NCBI RefSeq assembly: GCF_029269835.1
Contig: NZ_JARJBB010000014.1
Span: 1-64,000 of the forward strand
Reading direction: 5' to 3'
Source of the DNA: Streptomyces tropicalis
Lineage (GTDB): Bacteria; Actinomycetota; Actinomycetes; Streptomycetales; Streptomycetaceae
DNA length: 64,000 nt
This document shows, piece after piece, positions 27,157 to 35,956 of the stretch; position 1 is the stretch's first letter, and every line of letters starts with the position of its first letter. The notes below the pieces were generated by a model. It was not told where the DNA came from and made no database searches. It saw only the letters and a list, made by a program, of their open reading frames with translations. The position numbers and the translations under genes are program-made.

Positions 27157-28923
27157 GTGGACGCGCAAGGCCGTGGGCGGGCGGACAACATCGATCCCGC
27201 AGACCAATGGGTGCTCAATCCGGACACCGGCGAATACGAACTGCAACTGGGCCATTCCGCTCCGCAGTCGTCGGTGCCGGGACCCCGCAGGGCGGGCTCC
27301 CGCCGGAACGCGGGCGCCGGACGCGGCCGGACGGCGGCGCCGGGCCGGCAGGGCGGCGATGCCCCGGGCCGCGCGGCCCCGGCTCGTGAGACGCCGGGAC
27401 GCGATGTCCCGCACCCGCGCCGCCGGCGCCCGGTGCCCGACGAGCCCCTCCCGGGGCGGCGCGGACGCCGGCCGGCGAAGAAGTCGAAGGCCAAGAAGGT
27501 CCTGCTGTGGACCGGCGGTTCGATGGCCTTCGTGCTGGTCGCGGCGACGACGGCCGGCTACCTCTACATCAAGCACCTCAACGACAACATCTCGTCCGTC
27601 TCCGACGACGGCGCGAGCACCGGTGGCTTCCAGAAGGACCGGGCCATCAACATCCTGCTGATCGGCACCGACAAGCGGACCGGCAAGGGCAACGAGGGCT
27701 ACGGCGACAAGGGCAGCGTCGGGCACGCCGACACCAACATCCTGCTGCACGTCTCCAAGGACCGCTCCAACGCGACCGCGTTGAGCATCCCGCGCGACCT
27801 GATCGTCAACGTCCCGGACTGCCCCACCCAGCAGCCCGACGGCAGCACCAAGGTCATCCCGGGCACGGACAACGTCCGCTTCAACACGAGCCTCGGCCAG
27901 GACGGCCGGACGCCGAGCTGCACCATGCGCACGGTGACCGCGCTGACCGGGGTCAAGCCGGACGACTTCATGGTCGCCGACTTCAACGCCATCAAGACGC
28001 TGACGTCGGCCGTCGGCGGTGTCGACGTGTGCCTCGGCAAGGACCTCCACGACAAGGACTCGCACCTCGACCTGAAGAAGGGGACGCAGCACATCCAGGG
28101 TGAGACCGCGCTCGCCTTCGTGCGCACCCGGCACGCGGTCGGCTTCGGCGGCGACCTCAGCCGCATCCAGCTCCAGCAGCAGTTCCTGAGCTCGCTGATG
28201 CGCAAGCTGAAGTCCAACGACACGCTCACCAGCCCGACGAAGATGGTCGACGTGGCCGAGGCGGCCACCAAGGCGCTGACCGTCGACTCCAAGATCAACA
28301 GCATCGGCAAGCTGAAGGACCTCGGTCTGGAGCTAGGCAAGCTCAACCCGAAGAACCTGACGTTCACCACGGTGCCGGTCATAGACAACCCGGCCGAGAA
28401 GGTGCACGCGACCGTCGTCCTGAAGAACCCCTCCGCGTCGCAGGTCTTCCAGATGGTCCGCGGCGACGTCTCCTTCACCGCCGTCAAGCAGCAGAAGAAG
28501 GAGGAGAAGGCCGCCGAGGCCGCCCGCCTCAAGGGCCCCCAGTCCGCGGCCTCCGACGTGCGGGTGCGGGTGACGAACGGCGGGGCCGTCGCCGGCAGCG
28601 CCCAGGAGACCCTGACCTGGCTGCAGAACAGCGCGGGCGTGCTCAAGTCCGAGAACGCGGGCAACGCCGCGCCGATCGAGAAGACCACCCTCGAGTACGC
28701 CCCCGACCAGGCGGCCCAGGCGAGGAAGCTCGCCGCGCTCATGGGGCTGTCCGGTGCCGCCCTGAAGCCGGGCCAGAGCGTGACCAACTCCCAGGGCCTG
28801 CCCGCCATGACGCTGACCCTCGGCAAGGACTTCCAGGGTGCCGGCGTGCCGCTGACCGCCCCGTCCAAGGCTCCGGACGACGTGCAGAAGTCCACCGCGG
28901 ACAAGGTTCAGTGCGCCAAGTGA
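27157..28923 (+). CDS. LCP family protein (LytR-CpsA-Psr) with LytR_C domain
   Basis: LCP enzymes transfer lipid-linked glycopolymers such as teichoic-acid-like polymers or galactan to peptidoglycan. The 588 residues comprise a basic cytoplasmic N-terminus with Pro/Arg-rich sequence (about 1-105), one TM (VLLWTGGSMAFVLVAATTAGYLY), and an LCP domain (about 165-390; NILLIGTDKRTG, HADTNILLHVSKD, ALSIPRDLIVNVP, AFVRTRHAVG). A C-terminal LytR_C domain follows (about 465-570). I chose the GTG at 27157, with GGAGG 12 bases upstream. It is the first of four LCP genes in 8 kb. Confidence 0.9.
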   Translation: MDAQGRGRADNIDPADQWVLNPDTGEYELQLGHSAPQSSVPGPRRAGSRRNAGAGRGRTAAPGRQGGDAPGRAAPARETPGRDVPHPRRRRPVPDEPLPGRRGRRPAKKSKAKKVLLWTGGSMAFVLVAATTAGYLYIKHLNDNISSVSDDGASTGGFQKDRAINILLIGTDKRTGKGNEGYGDKGSVGHADTNILLHVSKDRSNATALSIPRDLIVNVPDCPTQQPDGSTKVIPGTDNVRFNTSLGQDGRTPSCTMRTVTALTGVKPDDFMVADFNAIKTLTSAVGGVDVCLGKDLHDKDSHLDLKKGTQHIQGETALAFVRTRHAVGFGGDLSRIQLQQQFLSSLMRKLKSNDTLTSPTKMVDVAEAATKALTVDSKINSIGKLKDLGLELGKLNPKNLTFTTVPVIDNPAEKVHATVVLKNPSASQVFQMVRGDVSFTAVKQQKKEEKAAEAARLKGPQSAASDVRVRVTNGGAVAGSAQETLTWLQNSAGVLKSENAGNAAPIEKTTLEYAPDQAAQARKLAALMGLSGAALKPGQSVTNSQGLPAMTLTLGKDFQGAGVPLTAPSKAPDDVQKSTADKVQCAK

Positions 28924-28927
28924 CCTG

Positions 28928-28969
28928 ACGGGCCTGCCGAGCGTCTAACAGGGCACACGACAGGCCCGT
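28928..28969 (+). terminator. Possible terminator between LCP genes
   Basis: ACGGGCCTG (28928-28936) and CAGGCCCGT (28961-28969) pair over 9 bp around a 24-nt loop, just after the first LCP stop and before the second LCP RBS. Confidence 0.45.
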
Positions 28970-28999
28970 TCGCGGCGCAAGGGTGGGGAGGCAGGCGAC

Positions 29000-30661
29000 A
29001 TGACGCAGAGCATGGTGCGCGGAGAGGGGACGCAACCGGACGTTCCGGGCGCTCTCGGTCCGGACCGGGCGGACGGCGGACCGCCACGGGACGAGGAGGC
29101 GGCCGACGGCGACGGCTCCGGCAGAGGGCGCGGGGGGCGCGCCCTCCGGGGGCCGGGCGGCGGGCGGCGGCGCGTACTGCGCTGGTCGGCGTCGACCCTG
29201 GCGGTGCTGATACTCGGGACGGCGTCCGCCGGATACCTCTACTACGAGCACCTCAACGGCAACCTGCGCAAGGGCCAGCGCAGCAGCGGCGACGGCAAGG
29301 CCCGGCGGTCGCAGCCGAACGCGGCCGGCCAGACCCCCGTGAACATCCTGCTGATCGGCTCCGACAGCCGTAACTCCGACGCGAACGTGGCGCTGGGCGG
29401 CAGCCGGGACAACCGCGGCAACCCCCCGCTCGGCGACGTGCAGATGCTCGTCCACCTGTCCGCGGACCGCAGGAGCGCCTCCGTGGTGAGCATCCCCCGC
29501 GACACCCGGGTCGCCATCCCCCAGTGCACCGACCCGGCCACCGGCAAGGTGTACCCGCCGGTCACCACCATCATCAACGAGTCCCTCGCCCGCGGCGGCG
29601 CCGGCTGCACGCTGGCCACGTGGGAGAAGGTGACCGGGGTCTACATCGACCACTGGATGACCATCGACTTCGCGGGCGTGGTGCGGATGGCCGACGCCAT
29701 CGGCGGCGTCGACGTGTGCACCCGGCAGAACGTCTGGGACCGCCCGCTGCCGGGCGTGCCCGGGGGCTCCGGCCTGAAGACGACGGCGGGCACCCACAAG
29801 GTCCGGGGCAAGCAGGCCCTGCAGTGGCTGCGCACCCGGCACGCGTGGGGCAGCGACCTGCTGCGGGCCCGCGCCCAGCACATGTACCTCAACTCGATGA
29901 TCCGCACCCTGAAGGGCCAGAACGCCTTCACCGGAACCGGCAGGCTGATGGACCTGGCGGAGGCGGCCACGAAGTCGCTCCAGGTCTCCGAGGAGATCGG
30001 CACCGTCAAGAAGCTGTACGACCTCGGCACGCAGCTGAAGACGGTGCCCACCGACCGGATCACCATGACGACGATGCCCAACGTCCCCGACCCGCTGAAC
30101 CGCGACCACGTCGTCCCCGACGGCGCCGACGCCGAGAAGGTGTGGCGGATGATCCGCGACGACGTGCCCTTCGACGACAAGGGCCCGGCGGCCGGCGGCA
30201 CCCCGCACAAGGCGCCGGACACCCCGGCCGCCACCCCCTCGGTCCCGGCCGCCCGGCTGGGAGTGATCGTGGAGAACGCCACCCGGACCTCGACCGGCGC
30301 CGCGGTCCGCGGACGGGCCTCCGCGATCGGCCGGGAACTGGTGGCCAAGGGCTACGGCCGCGCCACGGCCGACTCGTCCGCGGTGCCGTCCGAGGACGAG
30401 ACGGTCGTCCGCTACCCGAGCGCCGACCTGCGCGGCGACGCCCAGCGCGTCGCCGAGGCCCTCGGGATCCCGGCGGACGCGGTGAAGCAGTCGACGGACG
30501 TGTCGGGGGTCACCGTCGTCGTGGGCGCCGACTGGCGCGAGGGGACGACGTACCCCCGGCAGACCGCGCCGAAGGCCGGCGACCTGCCCGGCACCTCCGA
30601 CGCCATCAACGGTTCGGACACGGGTCAGTGCATGGACGTGTACGCGCCCTACCGCTGGTAG
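29000..30661 (+). CDS. LCP family protein with LytR_C domain
   Basis: This is a 553-residue paralogue of the preceding LCP protein. It has an acidic then Arg/Gly-rich N-terminus, a TM at about 60-80 (STLAVLILGTASAGYLYYEH), and an LCP domain about 110-370 (NILLIGSDSRNSD, SVVSIPRDTRVAIP, LQWLRTRHAWGSDLLRA). A LytR_C-like part lies about 415-515. Its ATG has GGGAGG at good spacing, 76 bases after the previous gene. Catalytic Asp/Arg residues typical of LCP phosphotransferases are present. The glycopolymer it handles cannot be told from sequence. Confidence 0.9.
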   Translation: MTQSMVRGEGTQPDVPGALGPDRADGGPPRDEEAADGDGSGRGRGGRALRGPGGGRRRVLRWSASTLAVLILGTASAGYLYYEHLNGNLRKGQRSSGDGKARRSQPNAAGQTPVNILLIGSDSRNSDANVALGGSRDNRGNPPLGDVQMLVHLSADRRSASVVSIPRDTRVAIPQCTDPATGKVYPPVTTIINESLARGGAGCTLATWEKVTGVYIDHWMTIDFAGVVRMADAIGGVDVCTRQNVWDRPLPGVPGGSGLKTTAGTHKVRGKQALQWLRTRHAWGSDLLRARAQHMYLNSMIRTLKGQNAFTGTGRLMDLAEAATKSLQVSEEIGTVKKLYDLGTQLKTVPTDRITMTTMPNVPDPLNRDHVVPDGADAEKVWRMIRDDVPFDDKGPAAGGTPHKAPDTPAATPSVPAARLGVIVENATRTSTGAAVRGRASAIGRELVAKGYGRATADSSAVPSEDETVVRYPSADLRGDAQRVAEALGIPADAVKQSTDVSGVTVVVGADWREGTTYPRQTAPKAGDLPGTSDAINGSDTGQCMDVYAPYRW

Positions 30662-30687
30662 GCGGCTCCGGCACGCCGAGGGGCCGC

Positions 30688-31716
30688 TCAGTCGGCGGCG
30701 AGCACCGCCGGACGGCGGGAGGCGATGACCTTCCGTGCCAGCGCGCGCGGACTGGTCAGGAAGCCCCAGCCCCATGACATGTGCATGGTGGCCAGGGCCA
30801 CCGGGACCTGCAGCCGGGCCCTGACGGGCAGACCCCGGCCCGCCGGGACCGATCCGGCGGCGATGGCCGCCAGATAGCCGCCCGGGACCAGGAAGCCCCA
30901 CGGGGTGAGGGCCGCACCGACGACCACCCCGGCCGCGATGGCGCACAGCGCGGTCGGCGGGGCGAGGTAGCGCAGGTTGATCGAGCCCTCGTGGAAGCGG
31001 GCGACCACGTGCCGCCAGCGGCCGTAGTCCTTGTACTGCTTGGCCAGGGCCCTCACGGTCGGGCGCGGGCGGTACGACACCCTCAGCTCCGGCGAGAACC
31101 AGATCAGGCCGCCCGCCTCGCGGATGCGGAAGTTCAGTTCCCAGTCCTGGGCGCGGACGAACTCCTCGTTGTAGCCGCCCTGCTGCTCCAGGGCCGCGCG
31201 GCGGAAGACACCGAGGTAGACCGTCTCCGCGGGGCCGGCCTCGCCGCCGGTGTGGAAGGCCGCGTTGCCCACGCCGATCCGGGAGGTCATCGCGGCGGCG
31301 ACGGCGTGCTCCCAGTCGTTCTCGCCCTCGGCGTGCATGACGCCGCCGACGTTCTGCGCGCCGGTCTCCTCCAGGAGCCGTACGGCGGTGGCTATGTAGT
31401 CGGGTGACAGCATGCCGTGGCCGTCGACGCGGACCACGACCGGATGGCGCGAGGCCTTGATCGCCGCGTTGAGCGCCGCCGGGGTGCGGCCGGTCGGGTT
31501 GGGCACGGTGTGCACGCGGGGGTCTTCCCGGACGAGTTCGGCGGCGATCTCGTCCGTGCGGTCCGCCGACGGACCGAGGGCGATCACGACCTCCATCTCG
31601 CCGGCGTACTCCTGCGCGAGGATCGCTTCGACGGCTCCGCGCAGATGCCGCTCTTCGTTGAGGACGGGCATGATCACAGAAACGGCGGGGGGCCGCACGT
31701 CGGACTTGGCGTTCAT
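30688..31716 (-). CDS. Family 2 glycosyltransferase
   Basis: This is a 342-residue GT2 enzyme. Its nucleotide-sugar binding start is VSVIMPVLNEERHLRGAV, followed by the DxD-like VRVDGHGML, the acceptor-side RAQDWELNFRIREAGG, and a C-terminal membrane-associated part with two or three hydrophobic segments. It is related to ExoA-like succinoglycan glycosyltransferases. It lies inside the LCP cluster on the opposite strand, convergent with the second LCP gene and divergent from the third. That suggests a role in making or modifying a wall glycopolymer. Confidence 0.88.
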   Translation of the reverse strand: MNAKSDVRPPAVSVIMPVLNEERHLRGAVEAILAQEYAGEMEVVIALGPSADRTDEIAAELVREDPRVHTVPNPTGRTPAALNAAIKASRHPVVVRVDGHGMLSPDYIATAVRLLEETGAQNVGGVMHAEGENDWEHAVAAAMTSRIGVGNAAFHTGGEAGPAETVYLGVFRRAALEQQGGYNEEFVRAQDWELNFRIREAGGLIWFSPELRVSYRPRPTVRALAKQYKDYGRWRHVVARFHEGSINLRYLAPPTALCAIAAGVVVGAALTPWGFLVPGGYLAAIAAGSVPAGRGLPVRARLQVPVALATMHMSWGWGFLTSPRALARKVIASRRPAVLAAD

Positions 31717-31843
31717 CGGTGCTCACGTTACCGCGAACGGGGGACGCCGATGCGCGCCGCCGGGTCACTGCACCGGTCAGCAGATCGTATGGACCTACGG
31801 TGCTCACGGTGCCCACGCACGCCATAAGCGGAGGTGTCCCCCC

Positions 31844-33340
31844 ATGTCCACCATGCCGCCCCGGTCTCCCGCTCCACCCCGGCGACGGCCGCCCCGGCAG
31901 CGGGTCCTCGCCCCGGCGCGGCCCCCGGTCCCGCCACGCCCGCCCGTCCGGCGCAGACGTCCGCGCTGGGCCATGCGGGCGGTGACGACCCTGTCGGTGG
32001 TGGTGCTCGCCTCCGCCGGGATCGGGCACGCCGTGGTCTCCAGCCTGGACGCCGACATCGCACGCGTCGACCCCTTCCGGGACATGAAGAACCGTCCCGA
32101 GGCCGGCCACGGCATGAACGTGCTGCTGGTCGGCACCGACGGCCGGGACAGGATCAGCGAGGACGAGCGGCGCCGGTACCGGCTCGGCGGGCTGCCCTGC
32201 CACTGCACGGACACGATGATGATCGTGCACGTGTCGGAGAACCGGGAGCGCGCCAGCGTGGTGAGCCTGCCGCGGGACTCCTACGCCGAGATCCCCGGGC
32301 GCCTCGACCGGACCACCGGCCGCGCGCAGGGTCCGCACCCGGTCAAGCTGAACGCCGCGTACGCGGAGGGCGGCCCGAACCTCACCGTGCGCACCGTGGA
32401 GGACATGACCCATCTGAAGATCGACCACTACCTGGAGGTCGACTTCACCACGTTCATGCGGACCGTGGACGTCCTCGGCGGGGTGCAGATCTGCACCACC
32501 GAACCGCTCAAGGACAGCTTCACGGGCCTGGACCTCCCCGCGGGCACGCACAGCCTGAGCGGCGGCCAGGCCCTGCAGTACGTCCGCTCCCGGCACGTCG
32601 ACGGCGCCAGCGACCTGGGGCGGATGAAACGCCAGCAGCGCTTCCTGGCGGCGCTGATCGCCCGGGCGACCTCGTCCGGGGTGCTGCTGAACCCGATGCG
32701 GTTCCGGGACGTGACCCGGGCGGTGCTGGGCTCGGTCCGCGCGGACCGGGGCTTCCGCACGGACGAGCTGCTGGACCTCGGCCGGGCGATGCGGAACTTC
32801 TCACCCTCGTCGTCGGAGTTCGCCACCGTCCCGCTCGCGCAGACGGCCGTCCCGGTCAAGGGGCTCGGGTCGACCGTGAAATGGGACACGGCCAAGGCGG
32901 ACCAGCTCTTCCGGTCGCTGCGCGAGGACCGGCCCCTCGCGGTGCACCGGGCCCCCCGGCCGAACCGCCCCGCGGCGGTGGAGGTCCCGCCCTCGCAGAT
33001 CCGCGTGCAGGTGGAGAACGGCACCGGCACGGTCGGGCTGGGAAAGCGGGCCGACGCGGCGCTGGCCGCGGCCGGCTTCCGCACCACGGGCGCGGCGGTG
33101 GACTCCAAGGAGCGCGGGGTGCGGCGGACCGTGATCGTGTACGACCCCCGGTGGGACAAGTCGGCGCGGGCGCTCGCCGTGGCGCTGCCCGGCAGCGAGC
33201 TGCGGGCGGTCCCCCTTCGGGGCGCCACGCTCCACGTGATCGCGGGCGACGACTTCCGGCAGGTCCGCAAGGTGCAGGCCGTGGACCCCGTGAAGGAGGC
33301 CTCGGCCGTGGTCACCGGCGACGAGGTGGCGTGCGGCTGA
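31844..33340 (+). CDS. LCP family protein with LytR_C domain
   Basis: This is a 498-residue LCP protein. A Pro/Arg-rich N-terminus (about 1-43) precedes the TM (VTTLSVVVLASAGIGHAVV), the LCP domain about 85-330 (NVLLVGTDGRDRI, TMMIVHVSENRE, VSLPRDSYAEIP, LQYVRSRHVDGASDLG) and a LytR_C domain at about 385-480. A CHC motif (GGLPCHCTDT) is a feature not seen in the two upstream paralogues. The ATG at 31844 has GGAGG 9 bases upstream. It is divergent from the GT2 gene and shares its 127-base promoter region. Confidence 0.9.
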   Translation: MSTMPPRSPAPPRRRPPRQRVLAPARPPVPPRPPVRRRRPRWAMRAVTTLSVVVLASAGIGHAVVSSLDADIARVDPFRDMKNRPEAGHGMNVLLVGTDGRDRISEDERRRYRLGGLPCHCTDTMMIVHVSENRERASVVSLPRDSYAEIPGRLDRTTGRAQGPHPVKLNAAYAEGGPNLTVRTVEDMTHLKIDHYLEVDFTTFMRTVDVLGGVQICTTEPLKDSFTGLDLPAGTHSLSGGQALQYVRSRHVDGASDLGRMKRQQRFLAALIARATSSGVLLNPMRFRDVTRAVLGSVRADRGFRTDELLDLGRAMRNFSPSSSEFATVPLAQTAVPVKGLGSTVKWDTAKADQLFRSLREDRPLAVHRAPRPNRPAAVEVPPSQIRVQVENGTGTVGLGKRADAALAAAGFRTTGAAVDSKERGVRRTVIVYDPRWDKSARALAVALPGSELRAVPLRGATLHVIAGDDFRQVRKVQAVDPVKEASAVVTGDEVACG

Positions 33341-33358
33341 GCGGCCCCGGGCGGGGGC

Positions 33359-33916
33359 TCAGTCCTCGTAGCCCTCGGCGGCGCGGCGCTCGCGCAGCTC
33401 CTTGATGGCCCGGCGGCGGGCCAGGCGGTGGGTGCGGCGGATCTGGGCCTCCTGGCAGCGCCGCCGGTCCCGCTCGGTCTCGGGGACGACCGGCGGCACC
33501 GCGCGCGGTTTGCCGTCGGCGTCCACCGCGGCGAAGACGAGGTAGGCCGAGCCGACCTGGGTGGGCGGGGCGGACTCGTTCCAGCGCTCGGCCAGCACCC
33601 GGACGCCGACCTCCATCGACGTCCGGCCGGTCCAGTTGACCTGGGCCTTCACATGGACGAGGTCGCCGACGCGGACCGGCTCCAGGAACACCATCTCGTC
33701 CATCGAGGCGGTGACCGCGGGCCCGCCGCTGTGCCTGCCGGCCACCGCGCCCGCCGCGTCGTCGACCAGTTTCATGATCACACCGCCGTGCACCGTGCCC
33801 AGGAGGTTGGTGTCGTTGTGGGTCATGATGTGGCTGAGCGTGGTCCGGGAAGCCGATGTGGGCTTGCCCGGGATGTCCGACGTTCCGGACTGGGCGGCGG
33901 AGGCCTGGTGTGTCAT
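33359..33916 (-). CDS. Hot-dog acyl-CoA thioesterase
   Basis: This is a 185-residue cytoplasmic thioesterase of the BACH/YciA type, hydrolysing acyl-CoA. The hot-dog core reads HIMTHNDTNLLGTVHGG, then KLVDDAAGAVAGRHSGG and a strand-rich MDEMVFLEPVRVGD. A basic C-terminal tail (RRTHRLARRRAIKELRERR) is appended. TAAGGT ends 7 bases before the ATG, consistent with leaderless translation. It is convergent with the third LCP gene, with only 18 bases between the stops. The acyl specificity is unknown. Confidence 0.9.
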   Translation of the reverse strand: MTHQASAAQSGTSDIPGKPTSASRTTLSHIMTHNDTNLLGTVHGGVIMKLVDDAAGAVAGRHSGGPAVTASMDEMVFLEPVRVGDLVHVKAQVNWTGRTSMEVGVRVLAERWNESAPPTQVGSAYLVFAAVDADGKPRAVPPVVPETERDRRRCQEAQIRRTHRLARRRAIKELRERRAAEGYED

Positions 33917-34036
33917 GGCCCCTACCTTATGCCGAGGTCACAGGCGCGGAATTTTGTGTCAGCTTCGCAACAGCGGAGGCCCTATTTCCCGACGGGCCTT
34001 GTAAGACACCACGCCGGTCCCTGCACACTGGGGCGC

Positions 34037-35314
34037 ATGAATGATTGGCCCGAGGGATGGTCCGAACACAACCGCGGCTCCCGCTACGGACGCGGCAGCT
34101 CAGCCCCGCACCCCGAGAGCGCTCGCGTGATGCGCCAGGTGCGGCGCGGCCAGGCCGCCCCGCCCGGACAGGGCGGCTACGGCGGCCCCGGTCCCTCGGC
34201 GCCTCCGTACGGTGTCCCGCAGCAGCCGTCGTACGGCAACGGCGGCGGTGACTACGGCGAGTACGACGACGGCTACAACACCGGGCAGGTCTACGGCGGG
34301 CCCGGCGACCCGGGCGGCCGTGACCTGCGGCCGGCGCCGAACTGGGGCCGCCGCATCAAGCGGACCGCGCTCACCCTGGTGATCCTGCTGGTGGCCGCCT
34401 CGGTGGGCACCTACTTCTGGGCCGACTCCAAGCTGCACCGCGACGTCGACCTGTCCAAGGTCATAGACCGGCCCGCGGAGGGCGACGGCACGAACTACCT
34501 CATCGTCGGGTCCGACAGCCGCGCCGGGCTCACCGCCGCGGACAAGAAGAAGCTGCACACCGGCTCCGCCGAGGGCAAGCGCACCGACTCGATGATGATC
34601 CTGCACGTCGGCAGCAACGGCGACACGCTCGTCTCGCTGCCGCGCGACTCGGACGTGGTGGTCCCCTCCTACAAGGGGTCGACGTCCGGCAAGGACTACC
34701 CGGCGCAGGGCCGGCACGTGAAGCTCAACGCCACGTACGCGGAGGACGGCCCGACGCTGCTGGTGCGCACCATCGAGGCCAACACCGGCCTGCACATCGA
34801 CCACTACGTGGAGATCGGCTTCGCCGGCTTCGCCAACATCGTGGACGCGGTCGGCGGTGTCGACATGACCATCGACCAGGGCTTCAAGGACAAGTACTCC
34901 GGCGCGGACTTCAAGGCGGGCAGGCAGACGCTGAACGGCGACCAGGCCCTCGCCTTCGTCCGGACCCGGCACGCCTTCGCGGCGTCCGACCTGCAGCGCA
35001 CCAAGAACCAGCAGAAGTTCCTGTCCGCCCTGGCGCACCAGGTCGCCACCCCGTCGACGGTCCTGAACCCCTTCAAGCTCTACCCGACCATGGGCGCGGG
35101 CCTGGACTCCCTGACCGTCGACAAGGACATGGGCCTGTGGGACCTGGGCTCCATGTTCTGGGCGATGAAGGGCGTCAGCGGCGGCGACGGCACGTCCCTG
35201 AACATGCCGATATCCGGCTCCACGGGCGGCAACCTCGTCTGGGACAAGGCGAAGGTGAAGACGCTGGTGGACGAGCTGAACCACGACCAGAAGGTCACCG
35301 TCACCAGCAACTGA
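34037..35314 (+). CDS. LCP family protein without LytR_C domain
   Basis: The fourth LCP paralogue has 425 residues. Its N-terminus (about 1-105) is a disordered Gly/Pro/Tyr-rich region with repeats like YGGPG and PPYGVPQQPSYG, then a TM (LTLVILLVAASVGTYFWA). The LCP domain ends near the C-terminus (NYLIVGSDSRAG, MMILHVGSNGDTLVSLPRDS, AFVRTRHAFAASDLQRTKNQ). It lacks the LytR_C tail of the other three. CACACT ends 7 bases before the ATG, suggesting leaderless translation. Confidence 0.9.
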   Translation: MNDWPEGWSEHNRGSRYGRGSSAPHPESARVMRQVRRGQAAPPGQGGYGGPGPSAPPYGVPQQPSYGNGGGDYGEYDDGYNTGQVYGGPGDPGGRDLRPAPNWGRRIKRTALTLVILLVAASVGTYFWADSKLHRDVDLSKVIDRPAEGDGTNYLIVGSDSRAGLTAADKKKLHTGSAEGKRTDSMMILHVGSNGDTLVSLPRDSDVVVPSYKGSTSGKDYPAQGRHVKLNATYAEDGPTLLVRTIEANTGLHIDHYVEIGFAGFANIVDAVGGVDMTIDQGFKDKYSGADFKAGRQTLNGDQALAFVRTRHAFAASDLQRTKNQQKFLSALAHQVATPSTVLNPFKLYPTMGAGLDSLTVDKDMGLWDLGSMFWAMKGVSGGDGTSLNMPISGSTGGNLVWDKAKVKTLVDELNHDQKVTVTSN

Positions 35315-35327
35315 CGGCCGTGTGCAC

Positions 35328-35362
35328 GGCGAGCCCCGCGGTCCACGGCCGCGGGGCTCGCC
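35328..35362. terminator. Bidirectional terminator after the fourth LCP gene
   Basis: A perfect 14-bp stem (GGCGAGCCCCGCGG at 35328-35341 with CCGCGGGGCTCGCC at 35349-35362) has a 7-nt loop. It lies between the convergent LCP and copper-protein genes. Confidence 0.8.
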
Positions 35363-35417
35363 GCGTCCGGGCCGGGTGCGGACCGCCCGCGGGCCGCGTC
35401 CGGCGCCGGGGCGGGTC

Positions 35418-35786
35418 TCACATACGGACCGCCGCCATCGAGCGGCACAGGTCCGCACAGTGGCGGCACGCCTCCGTACAGCGCCGCATCATCTCGTCGT
35501 CGGGCATGGACATGCACGCCTCGGCGCACATGTCGCAGGCCTTGGCGCACATCCCGCACATCTCGGTCGCCAGCGGCGAGCGCCGCATCATCATGTCGGC
35601 GCAGGAGCGGGTCATCTCGGAGCAGTCCATCAGCGCGCGCATGATCTGCATCTGCGCCTGGCCGCCCCGCTGCATGCAGGAACTCATGGCCTCCTCGCAG
35701 ATGTTGTGGCAGCTCATGCACGCCTGGACGCAGTCCTGCATCGCCGGGGACAGGGCGGCGCCGGATCCGGGTGGGGTGTGGGTCAT
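35418..35786 (-). CDS. Four-helix-bundle copper-binding protein
   Basis: This is a 122-residue cytoplasmic protein with 16 Cys and many Met, arranged in CxxxC-type spacing along predicted helices (MQDCVQACMSCHNICEEAM; MCGMCAKACDMCAEACMSM; CTEACRHCADLC). This matches the DUF326/Csp-like family, in which a four-helix bundle is filled with Cu(I). No signal peptide is seen, so it would store copper in the cytosol. The ATG at 35786 has GAGGAGGAG close upstream. No copper regulator or exporter is adjacent. Confidence 0.88.
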   Translation of the reverse strand: MTHTPPGSGAALSPAMQDCVQACMSCHNICEEAMSSCMQRGGQAQMQIMRALMDCSEMTRSCADMMMRRSPLATEMCGMCAKACDMCAEACMSMPDDEMMRRCTEACRHCADLCRSMAAVRM

Positions 35787-35910
35787 GACTCCTCCTCGCG
35801 GGACGGCCGGGACCCACGGGACGGGCCCCGTGTGCTTTCCGTCGTACGCCCACCGGCGGCCCCGCGCCATCGGAGGAGCGCCGGGGGCCGGCCCCGGTCC
35901 GCACGCACGG

Positions 35911-35941
35911 CAGAGCCCCCGGCGGTGTGCCGGGGGCTCTG
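35911..35941 (-). terminator. Terminator after acyl-CoA dehydrogenase
   Basis: A perfect 13-bp stem (CAGAGCCCCCGGC with GCCGGGGGCTCTG) has a 5-nt loop. It lies 16 bases beyond the minus-strand stop at 35957. Confidence 0.85.
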
Positions 35942-35956
35942 CGGTGCCTGGGCGGG

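Noticed and set aside
28739..32596. 1285-residue minus-strand open frame across the LCP genes
   Set aside because: It overlaps three LCP/GT2 genes in the wrong frame. Composition is Arg/Gly/Pro/Ala-rich with no family signature.
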